Source of the DNA: Mycobacterium barrassiae
Lineage (GTDB): Bacteria; Actinomycetota; Actinomycetes; Mycobacteriales; Mycobacteriaceae
DNA: 64,000 bases
Reading direction: 5' to 3'
Assembly: GCF_025822765.1 (NCBI RefSeq)
Contig: NZ_JACKUK010000042.1
Location: 115,769-179,768 of the forward strand
Shown here: piece after piece, positions 18,793-29,231 of the stretch
Layout: every line of letters starts with the position of its first letter
How positions within the stretch are numbered: position 1 is the first letter of the stretch
The notes under the pieces: generated by a model
The model's database searches: none
What the model was told of the DNA's origin: nothing
The model's input: the letters and a program-made list of their open reading frames with translations, nothing else
Position numbers and translations under genes: made by a program

Positions 18793-20534
18793 TTGCGGCT
18801 GTTGAGTTTCTTGAGGCGTTCCTGCAAAAGGCCCACCCGATGGGCGTTGCCGTGCAGGCCTAAATAGCGATCCCCGAAGACCGCCAGCAGCGCGTCGTCG
18901 AGGCGGCGCACCGCGCCTGGCGGATAGCGATATCCCATCGTCTCGTTGACGGCGTCCGCATCGACACCGTCGAGCGCGGCGCTCAATTCGTCGAGTGAGG
19001 TGATGCCCAGTTCCAGCAGAAGCCCTGAGATCCAGGCGTAGTGATCCGTGCGCGACCACCCGGCGTCGGCGTAGCGATTGCCCAGATACGTTGCCAGCAC
19101 CGGGGTTGCGATCCGCGGATCGTCGGACTCCTCGGTCCTGGTGCCCTCGGTCATCTCCTCGCCGGAGACCGTCACCCGCAGCCGCTCACGGATGGCGGTG
19201 AACTCGCGATCGGCGAGTTCGAGCAGGCCCGCCGCGAGCGTGAACCGGCGATCGAGGTCCGGAACGTGTTCGGCGGGAATCGAACCCTTGTAGCGGACGT
19301 CGTGCTCGAACTCCGCCCACGCATGCTGCAGCACCGTGCGCACCTGGATGGACGCGGGTTGCTGTTCACCCTCGACGCCGACGAGCACGTGCCTGCTCGC
19401 GTAGCCCCAGCGGCCCTCGCGCGCAGTCTCAAGACCCATGTCGCGGTCGTCGAGCAGCCGCATCTCGTCGGCGAGCAGCGTGACGACGGCATCGACGTCC
19501 TCACGCAGGTATGTGATGACCCGCAGCCCGATCTGATCGGTGATTTCGACCAGCGGGTCGCTGTACAGGCGTTTGCCGTCGACGATGCGTTCGGCCTTGG
19601 CCGCGAACGACTCCACGCTCTTGGTGCGCGCCGCGATGCTGAGGTAGTTGATGCCGGCGTCGTCCAGCAGTCCCGTCACCAACTTGAGGTAGTTGTCGGT
19701 GGCGGTCAGCAGGGCGGGCCGTCTGGCCTCGTAGTCGGCGACAGCGGCACGGACGGGAGCCGGGATCTGTTCCGGCGGTTGTGCTTTGGCCTCGAAGGGT
19801 GCGGCGGCGCGGCGAGCCTCGGGCAGCGTCGGCGTGACGATGAAGCCCGACTCGTAGTCCCCGTAGGTGGTCACGTCGTCGGGCCGGTGGTAGCGGAAGA
19901 GCGCGACGTAGGCGCACAGCACCGCGTCGACGGGATCCTCGTCCCTGTCGAGCTGTCCCGGCCTGGTCGCCGCCTCGACCCTCTTGCGGAGCTCCACCCA
20001 GGTGACGCTGCGGTTCACCCGCAGCCGAGGTGTGGCGTCGTCAAGCGCTTCGATATGCGTCATCAGCTCGAGCAACGCACGCTTGCGCACGTCGAACTTG
20101 CCGCGTTTGTACTTCAGCGTCTTGGGCAGATTGAACAGCACGACGCTGGCCGGATGGGGAAAGACTTCGATCGCGAGACGCTTGGCGTGCGAGGCGGGAT
20201 TGAGCTCCAGGCCGAGGCGGGCGGCGAGGACCTCGCCGCGGGGCGGGTTGAACTCCGGTCGCCCCCGGAACGCGGGCCGCGCACCCGCCTCGAACCTGGC
20301 GAAGTCGCGATTCAGCGCCAGCTCGCAGGGGCGTGCGCTGTTCTCGGTCTTCACGATCAGGGGCGCGTCGATGGCGACGACGCATTCGTCGCGGGTACAC
20401 GGGGCGATCGCGGCGGCGATGCTCTCGTCGTCCCCGGCCGTGCCGATGTGCAGCAGGCGGCCGTCGGCGTCGACGACCGCGACACCCGTCTGGTTTCTCT
20501 CACCCCAGGCCAGATCGAGCCCAACGAAGTGCAT
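18789..20534 (-). CDS. relZ: Bifunctional RNase HII-like / (p)ppGpp synthetase RelZ
   Basis: A 581-residue two-domain protein. Residues 1-240 form an RNase H-like domain (GLDLAWGERN at 5-14, IDAP at 55-58, Glu123, DPVDAVLCAY at 200-209). Residues about 265-430 form a RelA/SpoT synthetase domain: TDQIGLRVI with Asp333, GYASRH at 377-382, and SIQVRTVLQHAWAEFEHD at 395-412. A C-terminal helical tail follows. This architecture is that of M. smegmatis MS_RHII-RSD/RelZ (MSMEG_5849), reported to cleave RNA in RNA-DNA hybrids and make (p)ppGpp. Many synthetases have Glu before IQ(I/V)RT, where this protein has Ser395. The start ATG 20534 is set by homology. It diverges from purB. Confidence 0.92.
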   Translation of the reverse strand: MHFVGLDLAWGERNQTGVAVVDADGRLLHIGTAGDDESIAAAIAPCTRDECVVAIDAPLIVKTENSARPCELALNRDFARFEAGARPAFRGRPEFNPPRGEVLAARLGLELNPASHAKRLAIEVFPHPASVVLFNLPKTLKYKRGKFDVRKRALLELMTHIEALDDATPRLRVNRSVTWVELRKRVEAATRPGQLDRDEDPVDAVLCAYVALFRYHRPDDVTTYGDYESGFIVTPTLPEARRAAAPFEAKAQPPEQIPAPVRAAVADYEARRPALLTATDNYLKLVTGLLDDAGINYLSIAARTKSVESFAAKAERIVDGKRLYSDPLVEITDQIGLRVITYLREDVDAVVTLLADEMRLLDDRDMGLETAREGRWGYASRHVLVGVEGEQQPASIQVRTVLQHAWAEFEHDVRYKGSIPAEHVPDLDRRFTLAAGLLELADREFTAIRERLRVTVSGEEMTEGTRTEESDDPRIATPVLATYLGNRYADAGWSRTDHYAWISGLLLELGITSLDELSAALDGVDADAVNETMGYRYPPGAVRRLDDALLAVFGDRYLGLHGNAHRVGLLQERLKKLNSRN

Positions 20535-20599
20535 ACCGCTAGCTTTCCCTATTTGGGTCCCTGCTCGTGCTGCCTTGTCTGCGCGCCTGCCCGCCGACG

Positions 20600-20605
20600 T
20601 AAGCT
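20600..20605 (+). promoter_or_regulatory. Predicted -10 box for leaderless purB
   Basis: TAAGCT matches TANNNT and ends 8 nt before the purB GTG. There is no Shine-Dalgarno sequence between. A TTGTCT 19 nt upstream could serve as a weak -35. Confidence 0.45.
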
Positions 20606-20613
20606 CTGTCTTT

Positions 20614-22032
20614 GTGACGATCCCGAATGTGCTGGCCAACCGCTACGCCAGCGATGAAATGGTGGCCATCTGGTCGCCGGAGGCCAAGGTCGTCGCGGAG
20701 CGTCGGCTGTGGCTGGCAGTGTTGCGGGCCCAAGCCGAGCTGGGCGTCGACGTGCCCCCCGGCGTCGTCGAGGACTACGAGCGGGTGCTCGAGGACGTCG
20801 ACCTGTCCTCCATCGCGGCACGTGAGCGGGTGCTGCGCCACGACGTCAAGGCGCGCATCGAGGAGTTCAACGCGCTGGCGGGCCACGAGCACGTGCACAA
20901 GGGCATGACGTCTCGTGACCTGACCGAGAACGTGGAGCAGTTGCAGATCCGCCGGTCGCTGGAGCTGGTCTTCTCGCACGGGGTCGCAGTGGTGGCGCGG
21001 CTGGCCGAGCGGGCTGTCGTGTACCGCGACCTGGTGATGGCCGGGCGTAGCCACAACGTCGCCGCGCAGGCCACCACGTTGGGGAAGCGGTTCGCCTCGG
21101 CAGCCGAAGAGCTTCTGGTCGCGTTGAACCGGCTGCGCTCGTTGATCGATCGCTACCCGTTGCGTGGCATCAAGGGTCCGATGGGCACCGCGCAGGACAT
21201 GCTCGACCTGTTCGACGGCGACACCGCGAAGCTCGCCCAGCTGGAGGCGCGGATCGCCGAATTCCTCGGTTTCACAGAGATTTTCACCAGCGTCGGACAG
21301 GTCTATCCGCGGTCGCTGGACCACGATGTCGTGTCCGCTCTTGTACAGGTCGGTGCGGGACCGTCGTCGATGGCGCACACGATCCGGCTGATGGCGGGTC
21401 ATGAACTGGTGACCGAGGGCTTCGCTCCCGGTCAGGTCGGCTCGTCGGCGATGCCGCACAAGATGAACACCCGGTCGTGCGAGCGGGTCAACGGCCTGCA
21501 GGTGGTGCTCCGCGGGTATGCGTCGATGGCGGCCGAGCTCGCAGGGGCGCAGTGGAACGAGGGCGACGTGTTCTGCTCGGTGGTGCGACGGGTCGCGTTG
21601 CCCGATGCGTTCTTCGCGATCGACGGGCAGACCGAGACTTTCCTGACGGTGCTCGACGAGTTCGGTGCGTATCCAGCTGTGATCCAGCGGGAGCTGGACC
21701 GCTACCTGCCCTTCCTGGCGACGACTCGGATCCTGATCGCCGCGGTGCGTGCCGGCGTGGGTCGGGAGACCGCGCACGAGGTGATCAAGGAACACGCCGT
21801 CGCGGTGGCGCTGGCGATGCGCGAGAAGGGTGCCGAGCCCGATCTGCTGGACCGGTTGGCCGCCGACTCGCGACTGCCGCTGGACCGCGTCGCGCTGGAC
21901 GCGGCGCTTGCCGACAAGCAGGCGTTCACGGGCGCGGCGGGGGACCAGGTTGACCGGGTGGTGGACGCCGTCGAAGAGTTGGTCGGGCGTTATCCGGAGG
22001 CCGCGAAGTACACCTCGGGCGCAATCCTGTGA
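20614..22032 (+). CDS. purB: Adenylosuccinate lyase
   Basis: A 472-residue fumarase/aspartase-superfamily enzyme that splits SAICAR to AICAR and adenylosuccinate to AMP, releasing fumarate. The superfamily signature [17 protein letters not shown] carries the catalytic serine loop (near residue 276), and [17 protein letters not shown] holds the substrate-binding residues (near residue 91). The start is GTG 20614; sequence before it belongs to the divergent relZ promoter. Its stop overlaps the cyp126 start, so cyp126 is cotranscribed with a housekeeping gene. Confidence 0.96.
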   Translation: MTIPNVLANRYASDEMVAIWSPEAKVVAERRLWLAVLRAQAELGVDVPPGVVEDYERVLEDVDLSSIAARERVLRHDVKARIEEFNALAGHEHVHKGMTSRDLTENVEQLQIRRSLELVFSHGVAVVARLAERAVVYRDLVMAGRSHNVAAQATTLGKRFASAAEELLVALNRLRSLIDRYPLRGIKGPMGTAQDMLDLFDGDTAKLAQLEARIAEFLGFTEIFTSVGQVYPRSLDHDVVSALVQVGAGPSSMAHTIRLMAGHELVTEGFAPGQVGSSAMPHKMNTRSCERVNGLQVVLRGYASMAAELAGAQWNEGDVFCSVVRRVALPDAFFAIDGQTETFLTVLDEFGAYPAVIQRELDRYLPFLATTRILIAAVRAGVGRETAHEVIKEHAVAVALAMREKGAEPDLLDRLAADSRLPLDRVALDAALADKQAFTGAAGDQVDRVVDAVEELVGRYPEAAKYTSGAIL

Positions 22033-23264
22033 CCTCGGTGGCGGGAGCACTCGCCGAGATCGACTTCACCGATCTCGACAATTTCGCCAACGGCTTCCCG
22101 CACGAACTGTTCGCGGTCCACCGTCGCAAGGCCCCCGTCTACTGGCACGAGCCGACCGCCAACACCCCCGACGGCGAGGGCTTCTGGTCGGTCGCGACAC
22201 ACGCCGAAACCCTTGCGGTGTTTCGAGATCCGGAGACGTATTCGTCGGTGACGGGCGGTACACGTCCATTCGGCGGCACCCTGCTGCAGGATCTGGCCGT
22301 CGCGGGCCAAGTTCTCAACATGATGGACGACCCGCGGCATTCGCACATCCGCCGGCTCGTCAGTTCCGGGCTGACGCCGCGGATGATCGCGCGCGTCGAA
22401 GACGATCTGCGCACCCGCGCCCGTCGGCTGCTTGATTCTGTGACTCCGGGGGAGCCGTTTGACTTTCTGGTCGACGTGGCCGCCGAGCTGCCGATGCAGA
22501 TGATCTGCATTCTCCTGGGTGTCCCTGAGTCCGAACGACATTGGCTGTTCGAGGCGATCGAGCCGCAGTTCGACTTCGGTGGTTCGCGGAAGGCCTCCGT
22601 AGGGCAGTTGACGCCCGAGGAGGCGGGCTCGCGGATGTACACGTACGGCCAGGAGCTGATCGCGTCGAAACGCGCCGAGCCGACCGACGACATGCTGTCG
22701 GTGGTCGCGAACGCGACGGTGGAGGACGAAAGCCTCTCGGAGATCGAGCTTTATCTGTTCTTCAGTCTGCTGTTCAGCGCGGGCGCGGAGACGACGCGGA
22801 ACTCCGTCGCAGGCGGGCTGTTGGCGCTGATCGAGAACCCGGATCAAATGCACGCGCTGCGCGGTGATCTGGAGCAGCTGCCGACTGCGATCGAGGAGAT
22901 GGTGCGGTGGACGTCGCCGTCACCGTCGAAGCGGCGCACCGCGACACGTGACGTCGAGCTGGCCGGCTGCCAGATCAACGCCGGCGACAAGGTGCAGATC
23001 TGGGAGGGTTCGGCCAATCGGGACCCGGCGACGTTCGAGAATCCGGATACGTTCGACATCACGCGTAAACCGAATCCGCACTTGGGTTTCGGTCATGGCG
23101 TGCACTACTGCCTCGGCGCGAACCTGGCGCGCCTCGAGCTGCGCGTGCTCTACGAGGAGCTGCTGACGCGGTTCGGGTCCGCGCGGTTGGTCAAACCCGT
23201 GGAGTGGACGCGTAGTAACCGGCACACGGGGATGCGTCATCTGGTGGTCGAACTACGGCCGTGA
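22029..23264 (+). CDS. cyp126: Cytochrome P450, CYP126-like
   Basis: A 411-residue P450 with I-helix [10 protein letters not shown], ExxR in EEMVRW, and the haem loop [17 protein letters not shown] near residue 351. Its position directly after purB matches cyp126 (Rv0778) of M. tuberculosis. Substrate unproven. The GTG start overlaps the purB TGA by 4 nt, and its own end overlaps the next gene by 4 nt. Confidence 0.9.
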   Translation: MTSVAGALAEIDFTDLDNFANGFPHELFAVHRRKAPVYWHEPTANTPDGEGFWSVATHAETLAVFRDPETYSSVTGGTRPFGGTLLQDLAVAGQVLNMMDDPRHSHIRRLVSSGLTPRMIARVEDDLRTRARRLLDSVTPGEPFDFLVDVAAELPMQMICILLGVPESERHWLFEAIEPQFDFGGSRKASVGQLTPEEAGSRMYTYGQELIASKRAEPTDDMLSVVANATVEDESLSEIELYLFFSLLFSAGAETTRNSVAGGLLALIENPDQMHALRGDLEQLPTAIEEMVRWTSPSPSKRRTATRDVELAGCQINAGDKVQIWEGSANRDPATFENPDTFDITRKPNPHLGFGHGVHYCLGANLARLELRVLYEELLTRFGSARLVKPVEWTRSNRHTGMRHLVVELRP

Positions 23265-24169
23265 GACCCGACGTATTCGCGGCGGTCATGGCGACCGGAA
23301 TCGTGTCGATCGCGGCCGCGGACCACGGAATCGTCGTCATCAGTGTCATCCTCATCGCCGTTGCGGCGGTGGCACTTCCGGTGTTGATGGTGATGACGGC
23401 CAAGGCGTGGCGGTCATTCGACATGCGCGATCCCAACGTCACATTGCCGCTGTTCAGCTACGTCGCAGCGTGCGCGGTGGTGGGGGCACGGCTGGCCGAG
23501 CATCGCATCGTGCTGTGGGTGTTGGCGGGACTGGCGTTGCAGGCCTGGGTGTCGTTGGTGCCGTTGGCGGTGCGGTCGATGTGGCGGCACCGGTGGACCG
23601 GTCTGCGCGACCGGGCTCACGGGGGGTGGGAGCTCGCGGCGGTCGCGACGTCCGGTTTGGCGATCGTCTCGGCGCAACTCAACGTCTTGTTCTGGGCCGT
23701 GGTGTTCTGGGTGCTCGGGCTGTTCGTGTACTTGGTGATGACGACGCTGGTGCTGTGGCGGGTACGGCACGACGCGTCGTCGCCGGAGCTGGTGCAGCCG
23801 GATGTCTGGATTCTGATGGGTGGCATAGCGATTGCGACGTTGGCCGGTGATCATCTGCATCGCATCCTGATACCTGGGCCGATCGCCGACGGTGTGCGTG
23901 CGGTGACGATAGTGACGTGGATCGTGGCGACGGTGTGGATCCCGGTGCTTCTTGTTGTCGTTGTGCGACGATCGGTGGGTTTGGGTTGGCCCGCGGTCTT
24001 TCCGCTCGGGATGTACTCGTCGGCGACGTATGCGATGGCGGTGGAAACCGGTTGGCGGTGGTTCGTCGCGGTGTCGCTGACGTTCTTCGGGATCGCGTTG
24101 GCGGCGTGGCTCGTCGTCGCCGGGGACGCTTTTTTGCGATTTCGGCGTGCTAGGTCTCGCTCAGCGTGA
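23261..24169 (+). CDS. SLAC1/TehA/Mae1-type transporter
   Basis: A 302-residue membrane protein with about ten hydrophobic helices. It begins with [16 protein letters not shown], and helix 9 has [14 protein letters not shown], both typical of the tellurite-resistance/dicarboxylate transporter family (anion channels or C4-dicarboxylate exporters). The transported anion is unknown. The final 12 residues (from FLRFRR on) are encoded by the first 53-bp inverted repeat, so the C-terminus was probably set by insertion of that repeat. The gene is coupled to cyp126. Confidence 0.82.
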   Translation: MRPDVFAAVMATGIVSIAAADHGIVVISVILIAVAAVALPVLMVMTAKAWRSFDMRDPNVTLPLFSYVAACAVVGARLAEHRIVLWVLAGLALQAWVSLVPLAVRSMWRHRWTGLRDRAHGGWELAAVATSGLAIVSAQLNVLFWAVVFWVLGLFVYLVMTTLVLWRVRHDASSPELVQPDVWILMGGIAIATLAGDHLHRILIPGPIADGVRAVTIVTWIVATVWIPVLLVVVVRRSVGLGWPAVFPLGMYSSATYAMAVETGWRWFVAVSLTFFGIALAAWLVVAGDAFLRFRRARSRSA

Positions 24170-24188
24170 CTTAACACGCCGAAATCGC
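24136..24188. repeat. 53-bp inverted repeat, copy 1
   Basis: Perfect 14-bp arms GCGATTTCGGCGTG (24136-24149) and CACGCCGAAATCGC (24175-24188) enclose a partly self-complementary core containing CGCTCAGCG. The element covers the 3' ends of both convergent genes, the transporter and the DUF559 gene. A second copy of equal length lies at 25074. It may act as a bidirectional terminator, though no T-run follows on either strand. Confidence 0.8.
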
Positions 24189-25031
24189 CGTACGAATGAT
24201 GCTGAGCACTCGTTGGGGATGCTCGGTGAGGTCCAGCCAGGTGAACCGCAACACCTGCCAGCCCAGTAGCGCGATGTCGTTCTGCCGCTCGCGGTCGATC
24301 TGAAAGTCGGCGGCCTGGCTGTGATATGCCCACCCATCGACTTCGATCGCGACCCGGTGCGCCGCGAAGGCCACGTCGATCGTGTACCCGCCGACGCGGT
24401 AGTTCGCCTGCCAGCCGTCGATGCGTGCGGCGCGCAGGAGCTTCAGGAGAAGGCGTTCGGCTTGCGACCGGGCGCCGTCGGCGGCGGCCTGAAGCATTCG
24501 TCGTGCTGCCGGTGAGCCGTAGCGGCCCTTGTTGCGGAGATGTGCGCGCCAGAGGTCGCGTAGTTCGGCGTCGCGCTGCAGCGCTGCGTCCATCAGCTTG
24601 GCGCCACCACCCCGTCGGACGGCCGCCTCGACGATCGTCAGTGCCGGTGCGGTCACCCGCAGTCCGTTGTGCACGACGACGTCTGCAGGATTGAGGTCGC
24701 GGCGGCGAACGACCGAGCCGTCGTGGCAGCGGCCGTTGCTATCGCGTGGCACCGTCACCTCGACGATGTCGGGTGCGAACCGGGTGAGGCCGTGCCACCA
24801 CGCTGCGGCCAAGCCGCTGCCTACGGCGCGGTCGCCGTAACCCCAGACGGCTGCGCGTATTCGCGCCGCGTTGGTGAAGTCCCTGTCGTCGGCGAAGTAC
24901 ACCCGGCGAGAGCACCGCACCCACTTACCGGCCGTCACGCGACGGCTCACAGCCTGTTTGGTGAGGCCCGCCGACCTCGCTTGCGCCAGCGTGATGACGC
25001 CGTCGTGGCGGCGTAGGTATTCCTCGAGCAT
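24171..25031 (-). CDS. DUF559 endonuclease-like protein
   Basis: A 286-residue protein. The N-terminal 60 residues form a winged-helix-like region (DGVITLAQARSAGLTKQAVSRRV), as in AbiEi-like antitoxin and DUF559 proteins. The C-terminal 100 residues are a DUF559/Vsr-like nuclease fold: a YTIDVAFAAHRVAIEVDGWAYH core with Asp and Glu residues, then QNDIALLGWQVLRFTW. Substrate unknown. ATG 25031 was chosen because upstream codons run into the second 53-bp repeat. The last residues (ISAC) are encoded by repeat copy 1. The repeats on both sides suggest it may have moved as a unit. Confidence 0.8.
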   Translation of the reverse strand: MLEEYLRRHDGVITLAQARSAGLTKQAVSRRVTAGKWVRCSRRVYFADDRDFTNAARIRAAVWGYGDRAVGSGLAAAWWHGLTRFAPDIVEVTVPRDSNGRCHDGSVVRRRDLNPADVVVHNGLRVTAPALTIVEAAVRRGGGAKLMDAALQRDAELRDLWRAHLRNKGRYGSPAARRMLQAAADGARSQAERLLLKLLRAARIDGWQANYRVGGYTIDVAFAAHRVAIEVDGWAYHSQAADFQIDRERQNDIALLGWQVLRFTWLDLTEHPQRVLSIIRTAISAC

Positions 25032-25073
25032 GCGTAAAGGACGTCGACCGCGGGGTCGTCGGTTCCCTCGATT

Positions 25074-25126
25074 GCGGATTCGGCGTGCAGAGTCACGCTC
25101 AGCGAGACTTAGCACGCCGAAATCGC
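25074..25126. repeat. 53-bp inverted repeat, copy 2
   Basis: Same length, order and core as the copy at 24136. The right arm CACGCCGAAATCGC (25113-25126) is intact and the left arm is altered at two bases (GCGGATTCGGCGTG). It lies 7 nt beyond the stop codon of the membrane-protein gene and 42 nt before the DUF559 start, a position expected for a terminator of the former. Confidence 0.75.
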
Positions 25127-25133
25127 AGAGAAA

Positions 25134-25745
25134 CTAGCGGCGCACCCCCGCCGCGCGTAACTCCAGCGCCGCAAGTCCGCGTATTGCCGTCGCATCGTGA
25201 CCGCGCCACGCGCCGACGGGGTCGGGATGGATCGCCACCAGCTTGCCGAGTGGTCGGTTGGCGAGTGCCCGCATCGCGAGCAGCTGCTCGCCGGCGGGTG
25301 TCCGGGCCAGCGTGATCGCAATCCACTTACGGCGGAAGAACCGGATGCGAAGGAAGAGCCACGGCATCGCGACGAACAGAATCGGCGGCGCGGCCACCGC
25401 CAACGCCAGCACCCACGCCAGCCACGACGCCGTCGAATCCAGGCTCTGCCCGGCGCCGGCGATGTCCAGCGCGGCTTCCGCCGCCGCGCGCAGCGGCCTG
25501 GCCAGCGAGTCGCCGACGAGCGGGAAGTCGTCAGTGCTGTCGCCTGCCGAGTTGAGGTTGTCGGCGACGCCGTTGGCGCCGGTCTGCACCCGACGGCCCA
25601 CTTCGGCGATCGTCGAGACCGCGGCATGCACCGCCATCCCGACCAACACCCAGATCGCCGTCCAGGTGATCACGACGGCATCGCTGATCAACTGGGCCAA
25701 CAGACGGGACGGCGTGGTGGCATAAGGGAGAAACCGCGAACTCAT
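25134..25745 (-). CDS. Membrane protein of unknown function (Rv0779c type)
   Basis: A 203-residue protein with two clear hydrophobic segments: LISDAVVITWTAIWVLVGMAV near residue 18 and WLAWVLALAVAAPPILFVAMPWLFL near residue 114. Between them lies an 80-residue polar loop with an AALDIAGAGQSLDS stretch. No catalytic motif is seen. A similar protein sits between cyp126 and purC in M. tuberculosis. It is divergent from purC with only 30 bp between starts. Confidence 0.78.
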   Translation of the reverse strand: MSSRFLPYATTPSRLLAQLISDAVVITWTAIWVLVGMAVHAAVSTIAEVGRRVQTGANGVADNLNSAGDSTDDFPLVGDSLARPLRAAAEAALDIAGAGQSLDSTASWLAWVLALAVAAPPILFVAMPWLFLRIRFFRRKWIAITLARTPAGEQLLAMRALANRPLGKLVAIHPDPVGAWRGHDATAIRGLAALELRAAGVRR

Positions 25746-25763
25746 GGACCAGATGCTGCCCGA

Positions 25764-25769
25764 TAAGCT
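25764..25769 (+). promoter_or_regulatory. Predicted -10 box for leaderless purC
   Basis: TAAGCT lies 6 nt before the purC ATG, inside the 30-bp gap to the divergent membrane-protein gene. With so little room, transcription must begin at the ATG itself if this is the promoter. Confidence 0.5.
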
Positions 25770-25775
25770 GGCCCG

Positions 25776-26669
25776 ATGCGCCCAGCTCTGTCCGACTACC
25801 AACATCTGGCCAGTGGCAAGGTCCGCGAGCTGTACCGGATCGACGACGGACACCTGCTGTTCGTCGCCACCGATCGCATCTCGGCCTTCGACTACATCCT
25901 CGACAGCCAGATTCCCGACAAGGGTCGCATTCTGACCGCCATGAGCGTGTTCTTCTTCGACTATGTCGAGGCGCCCAACCACCTGGCTGGCCCACCCGAC
26001 GACCCGCGCATCCCCGAGGAAGTGCTGGGTCGCGCGCTGGTGGTGGAGGAACTCGAGATGATGCCCGTCGAGGCGGTCGCGCGCGGCTACCTCACCGGCT
26101 CCGGGCTGATCGACTACCAGAAGACGGGCAAGGTGTGCGGCATCGCGCTGCCGCCCGGCCTGGTCGAGGCCAGCAAGTTCGACGAGCCGTTGTTCACCCC
26201 GGCGACCAAAGCCGAACTAGGCGCCCACGACGAGAACATCTCGTTCGACGACGTGATCGAGATGGTGGGCGCGGTGCGGGCCAACCAACTGCGCGAGCTC
26301 ACCCTGAAGACCTACATCCAGGGCGCCGACCACGCGCTGACCAAAGGCATCATCGTTGCCGACACCAAGTTCGAGTTCGGCGTCGACAAGGACGGCAACC
26401 TTCGACTCGCCGACGAGATCTTCACACCGGACTCCAGCAGGTACTGGCGCGCCGACGACTATCAGGAAGGCGTCGTGCAGAACAGCTTCGACAAACAGTT
26501 CGTCCGCAACTGGTTGATCGGCCAGGAGTCCGGCTGGGACCGCAACGGGGACACCCCGCCACCGCCGCTGCCCGCCGACATCATCGAAGCGACTCGGGCG
26601 CGTTATATCGAGGCCTACGAACGCATCTCGGGCCTGAAGTTCGAGAACTGGATCGGAGCGAGTGCGTGA
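25776..26669 (+). CDS. purC: SAICAR synthetase
   Basis: A 297-residue phosphoribosylaminoimidazole-succinocarboxamide synthase (purine step 8, adding aspartate to CAIR). Conserved stretches are [20 protein letters not shown] near residue 33, [12 protein letters not shown] near residue 97, and the metal/ATP segment [10 protein letters not shown] then [14 protein letters not shown] near residue 210. It starts at ATG 25776 and its stop overlaps the ptrB start by 4 nt, so the peptidase is cotranscribed. Confidence 0.96.
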   Translation: MRPALSDYQHLASGKVRELYRIDDGHLLFVATDRISAFDYILDSQIPDKGRILTAMSVFFFDYVEAPNHLAGPPDDPRIPEEVLGRALVVEELEMMPVEAVARGYLTGSGLIDYQKTGKVCGIALPPGLVEASKFDEPLFTPATKAELGAHDENISFDDVIEMVGAVRANQLRELTLKTYIQGADHALTKGIIVADTKFEFGVDKDGNLRLADEIFTPDSSRYWRADDYQEGVVQNSFDKQFVRNWLIGQESGWDRNGDTPPPPLPADIIEATRARYIEAYERISGLKFENWIGASA

Positions 26670-28813
26670 AGTCGCCTGGATCGAATGTCGGCGCAGTGGC
26701 GCCTCCGGTCGCCAAGCGGGTTGACCATCGCCGGGAGTATCACGGCGACGTCTTCGTCGACCCCTACGAATGGCTACGCGACAAATCCGACCCCGACGTG
26801 ATCGCGTACCTCGAGGCCGAGAACGCCTACACCGAGAACGCCACCGCGGCACTTGCACCATTGCGGCAGAAGATCTTCGACGAGATCAAGGCGCGCACCA
26901 AGGAGACCGACCTGTCGGTGCCGACCCGTCGCGGCGACTGGTGGTATTACGGCCGCAGCTTCGAGGGCAAGCAGTACAACGTGCATTGCCGTTGCCCTGT
27001 CGCCGATGTCGGCGATTGGGTGCCACCGAAATTCGACGAGCAGACCGAGATTCCGGGCGAGCAGATCCTCATCGACGAGAACGCCGAGGCCGAGGGCCAC
27101 GACTTCTTCGCGTTGGGCGCCGCGTCGGTGAGTCTGGACGGGAACATCATCGCCTTCTCGGTCGACACCAAGGGTGACGAGCGATACACCCTGCGGTTCA
27201 AGGACTTACGTACCGACCAGATGTACGACGACGAGATCGTCGGCATCGCCGCTGGTGTGACGTGGGCCGCCGACAACCGCACCGTCTACTACACGACGGT
27301 GGACGACGCGTGGCGCCCCGACACCGTCTGGCGGCATCGCATCGGCTCCGGTCTACCCGCCCAGCAGGTGTACCACGAACCCGACGAGAAATTCTGGTTG
27401 GCGGTGGGGCGCACCCGCAGCGACAAGTTCATCCTGATCGCGGCGGGTTCCGCCGTCACCTCCGAGGTCCGCTACGGCGACGCCGCCGACGCGCAAGCGG
27501 AGTTCACCCCGGTGTGGCCACGACGCGAACTCGTCGAGTACTCGGTGGAACACGCCATCGTCGGCGGTGAGGACCGATTCCTGATCCTGCACAACGACGG
27601 CGCCGAGAACTTCACGCTCGTCGAGGCGCCGGTGGCCGACCCGACCTCCTTCCGCACCCTGATCGAGCACCGCGACGACGTGCGGCTCGACTCCGTCGAC
27701 GCATTCGAAGGGCATCTGGTCGTCGGCTATCGCAGTGAGGCGCTGCCCAAGATCCAGCTCTGGCCCGTCGTGAATACGGGGGCCAACGGCACCTACGGCC
27801 ATCCCGAGGACCTCACCTTCGAATCCGAACTGATGTCGGCGGGCCTGGCCGGAAACCCGAACTGGAGCTCACCGAAGCTGCGGATCGGCGCCACCTCGTT
27901 CGTCATTCCGGTGCGGATCTACGACGTCGACCTGGCCTCGGGTGAGCGCACACTGCTGCGCGAACAACCGGTGCTCGGCGACTACCGGCCCGAGGACTAT
28001 GTGGAGCGTCGCGACTGGGCTGTCGCCTCCGACGGCGCCCGCGTGCCGATTTCGATCGTCCACCGCATCGGCCTGCAGTACCCGGCCCCGCTGATGTTGT
28101 ACGGCTACGGGGCCTACGAGTCGTGTGAGGACCCGCGGTTCTCCATCGCGCGGTTGTCGCTGCTCGACCGCGGCGTGGTGTTCGCGGTCGCCCATGTCCG
28201 TGGCGGCGGGGAGCTCGGCAGGCCCTGGTACGAACACGGGAAGCTACTCGAGAAGAAGAACACCTTCACCGACTTCATCGCCGTCGCACAGCATCTCGTC
28301 GACACCGACATCACACGGCCGGAGAACATGGTCGCCTACGGCGGCAGCGCCGGTGGTCTGCTCGTCGGGGCCGTCACCAACATGGCCCCGGAGCTCTTCG
28401 CGGGTGTGCTGGCCCTGGTGCCCTTCGTCGATCCCCTGACCACCATCCTCGACCCGTCATTGCCCCTGACGGTCACCGAGTGGGACGAGTGGGGAAACCC
28501 CCTGCAGGACAAGGACGTCTACGACTACATGAAGTCCTACTCGCCGTACGAGAACGTCGAAGCGAAGAACTACCCGCCGATCCTTGCCATGACGTCGTTG
28601 AACGACACCCGGGTGCTGTACGTCGAACCGGCGAAATGGGTTGCCGCGCTGAGGCACACCACGGGCGGCGCACCCTCGGTGCTGCTCAAGACCGAGATGA
28701 ACGCCGGCCATGGTGGCATCAGCGGACGCTACGAACGGTGGAAAGAGACGGCGTTCCAGTACGCGTGGTTACTGGATGCCGCCAAAGCCGACCACGAGGG
28801 CGGCGGCGCCTAG
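26666..28813 (+). CDS. ptrB: Oligopeptidase B (prolyl oligopeptidase family), intact
   Basis: A 715-residue cytosolic serine peptidase that cuts short peptides after basic residues. The N-terminal half is the seven-bladed propeller (from VDPYEWLRD on). The catalytic domain carries [19 protein letters not shown], nucleophile serine in AYGGSAGG near residue 560, the Asp in MTSLNDTRV and the His in MNAGHGG. In M. tuberculosis the equivalent is split into ptrBa and ptrBb, whereas here it is one open frame. The GTG start overlaps purC, and the last 45 nt are antisense to the DoxX gene. Confidence 0.93.
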   Translation: MKSPGSNVGAVAPPVAKRVDHRREYHGDVFVDPYEWLRDKSDPDVIAYLEAENAYTENATAALAPLRQKIFDEIKARTKETDLSVPTRRGDWWYYGRSFEGKQYNVHCRCPVADVGDWVPPKFDEQTEIPGEQILIDENAEAEGHDFFALGAASVSLDGNIIAFSVDTKGDERYTLRFKDLRTDQMYDDEIVGIAAGVTWAADNRTVYYTTVDDAWRPDTVWRHRIGSGLPAQQVYHEPDEKFWLAVGRTRSDKFILIAAGSAVTSEVRYGDAADAQAEFTPVWPRRELVEYSVEHAIVGGEDRFLILHNDGAENFTLVEAPVADPTSFRTLIEHRDDVRLDSVDAFEGHLVVGYRSEALPKIQLWPVVNTGANGTYGHPEDLTFESELMSAGLAGNPNWSSPKLRIGATSFVIPVRIYDVDLASGERTLLREQPVLGDYRPEDYVERRDWAVASDGARVPISIVHRIGLQYPAPLMLYGYGAYESCEDPRFSIARLSLLDRGVVFAVAHVRGGGELGRPWYEHGKLLEKKNTFTDFIAVAQHLVDTDITRPENMVAYGGSAGGLLVGAVTNMAPELFAGVLALVPFVDPLTTILDPSLPLTVTEWDEWGNPLQDKDVYDYMKSYSPYENVEAKNYPPILAMTSLNDTRVLYVEPAKWVAALRHTTGGAPSVLLKTEMNAGHGGISGRYERWKETAFQYAWLLDAAKADHEGGGA

Positions 28814-29221
28814 GTAGACGACCTCCTCGACCGCGCGTCGATCGAGCCGCGTGGTCATGGATTTCGGCGGGTTGGGCATCCGCGCCGCATACACGTTCGC
28901 CGGGAACATGGCGAGCATCAACACGAACAGGTACACCGCCGCGGCGACCCGTGTCGGCGGATAGAGCAGCCCCGCCGCGCCCGCCAGTTCCAGTACGCCG
29001 GTGATGCTGACGAGCAGACCGCGGGCCGGCAGCTGCGGCGGGACGATCGCGATCATGTCGCGTCGCAGCGGATTGACGAAGTGCGCGACACCGGTCAGCA
29101 CGAACATCGCTGCGAGACCGACCGCGATCGCGGACGGCCAGCTGTTGCTGTAGTCCACGCCGAGCCAACCGGCCAGGCGTGCGGCGAGCGTGCCGAGCAC
29201 GAGAGTGACGATGACTGCCAT
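28769..29221 (-). CDS. DoxX-family membrane protein
   Basis: A 150-residue protein with four hydrophobic helices, including AIAVGLAAMFVLTGVAHFV and LLVSITGVLELAGAAGLLYPP, the second of which is the DoxX core. Family members are small membrane proteins linked to oxidative stress or quinone/thiol chemistry; the function is not fixed. It is divergent from a TetR gene, with two operator-like sites between them, so it is probably repressed by that protein. Confidence 0.82.
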   Translation of the reverse strand: MAVIVTLVLGTLAARLAGWLGVDYSNSWPSAIAVGLAAMFVLTGVAHFVNPLRRDMIAIVPPQLPARGLLVSITGVLELAGAAGLLYPPTRVAAAVYLFVLMLAMFPANVYAARMPNPPKSMTTRLDRRAVEEVVYLGAAALVVGFGGIQ

Positions 29222-29231
29222 GACAACTCCA

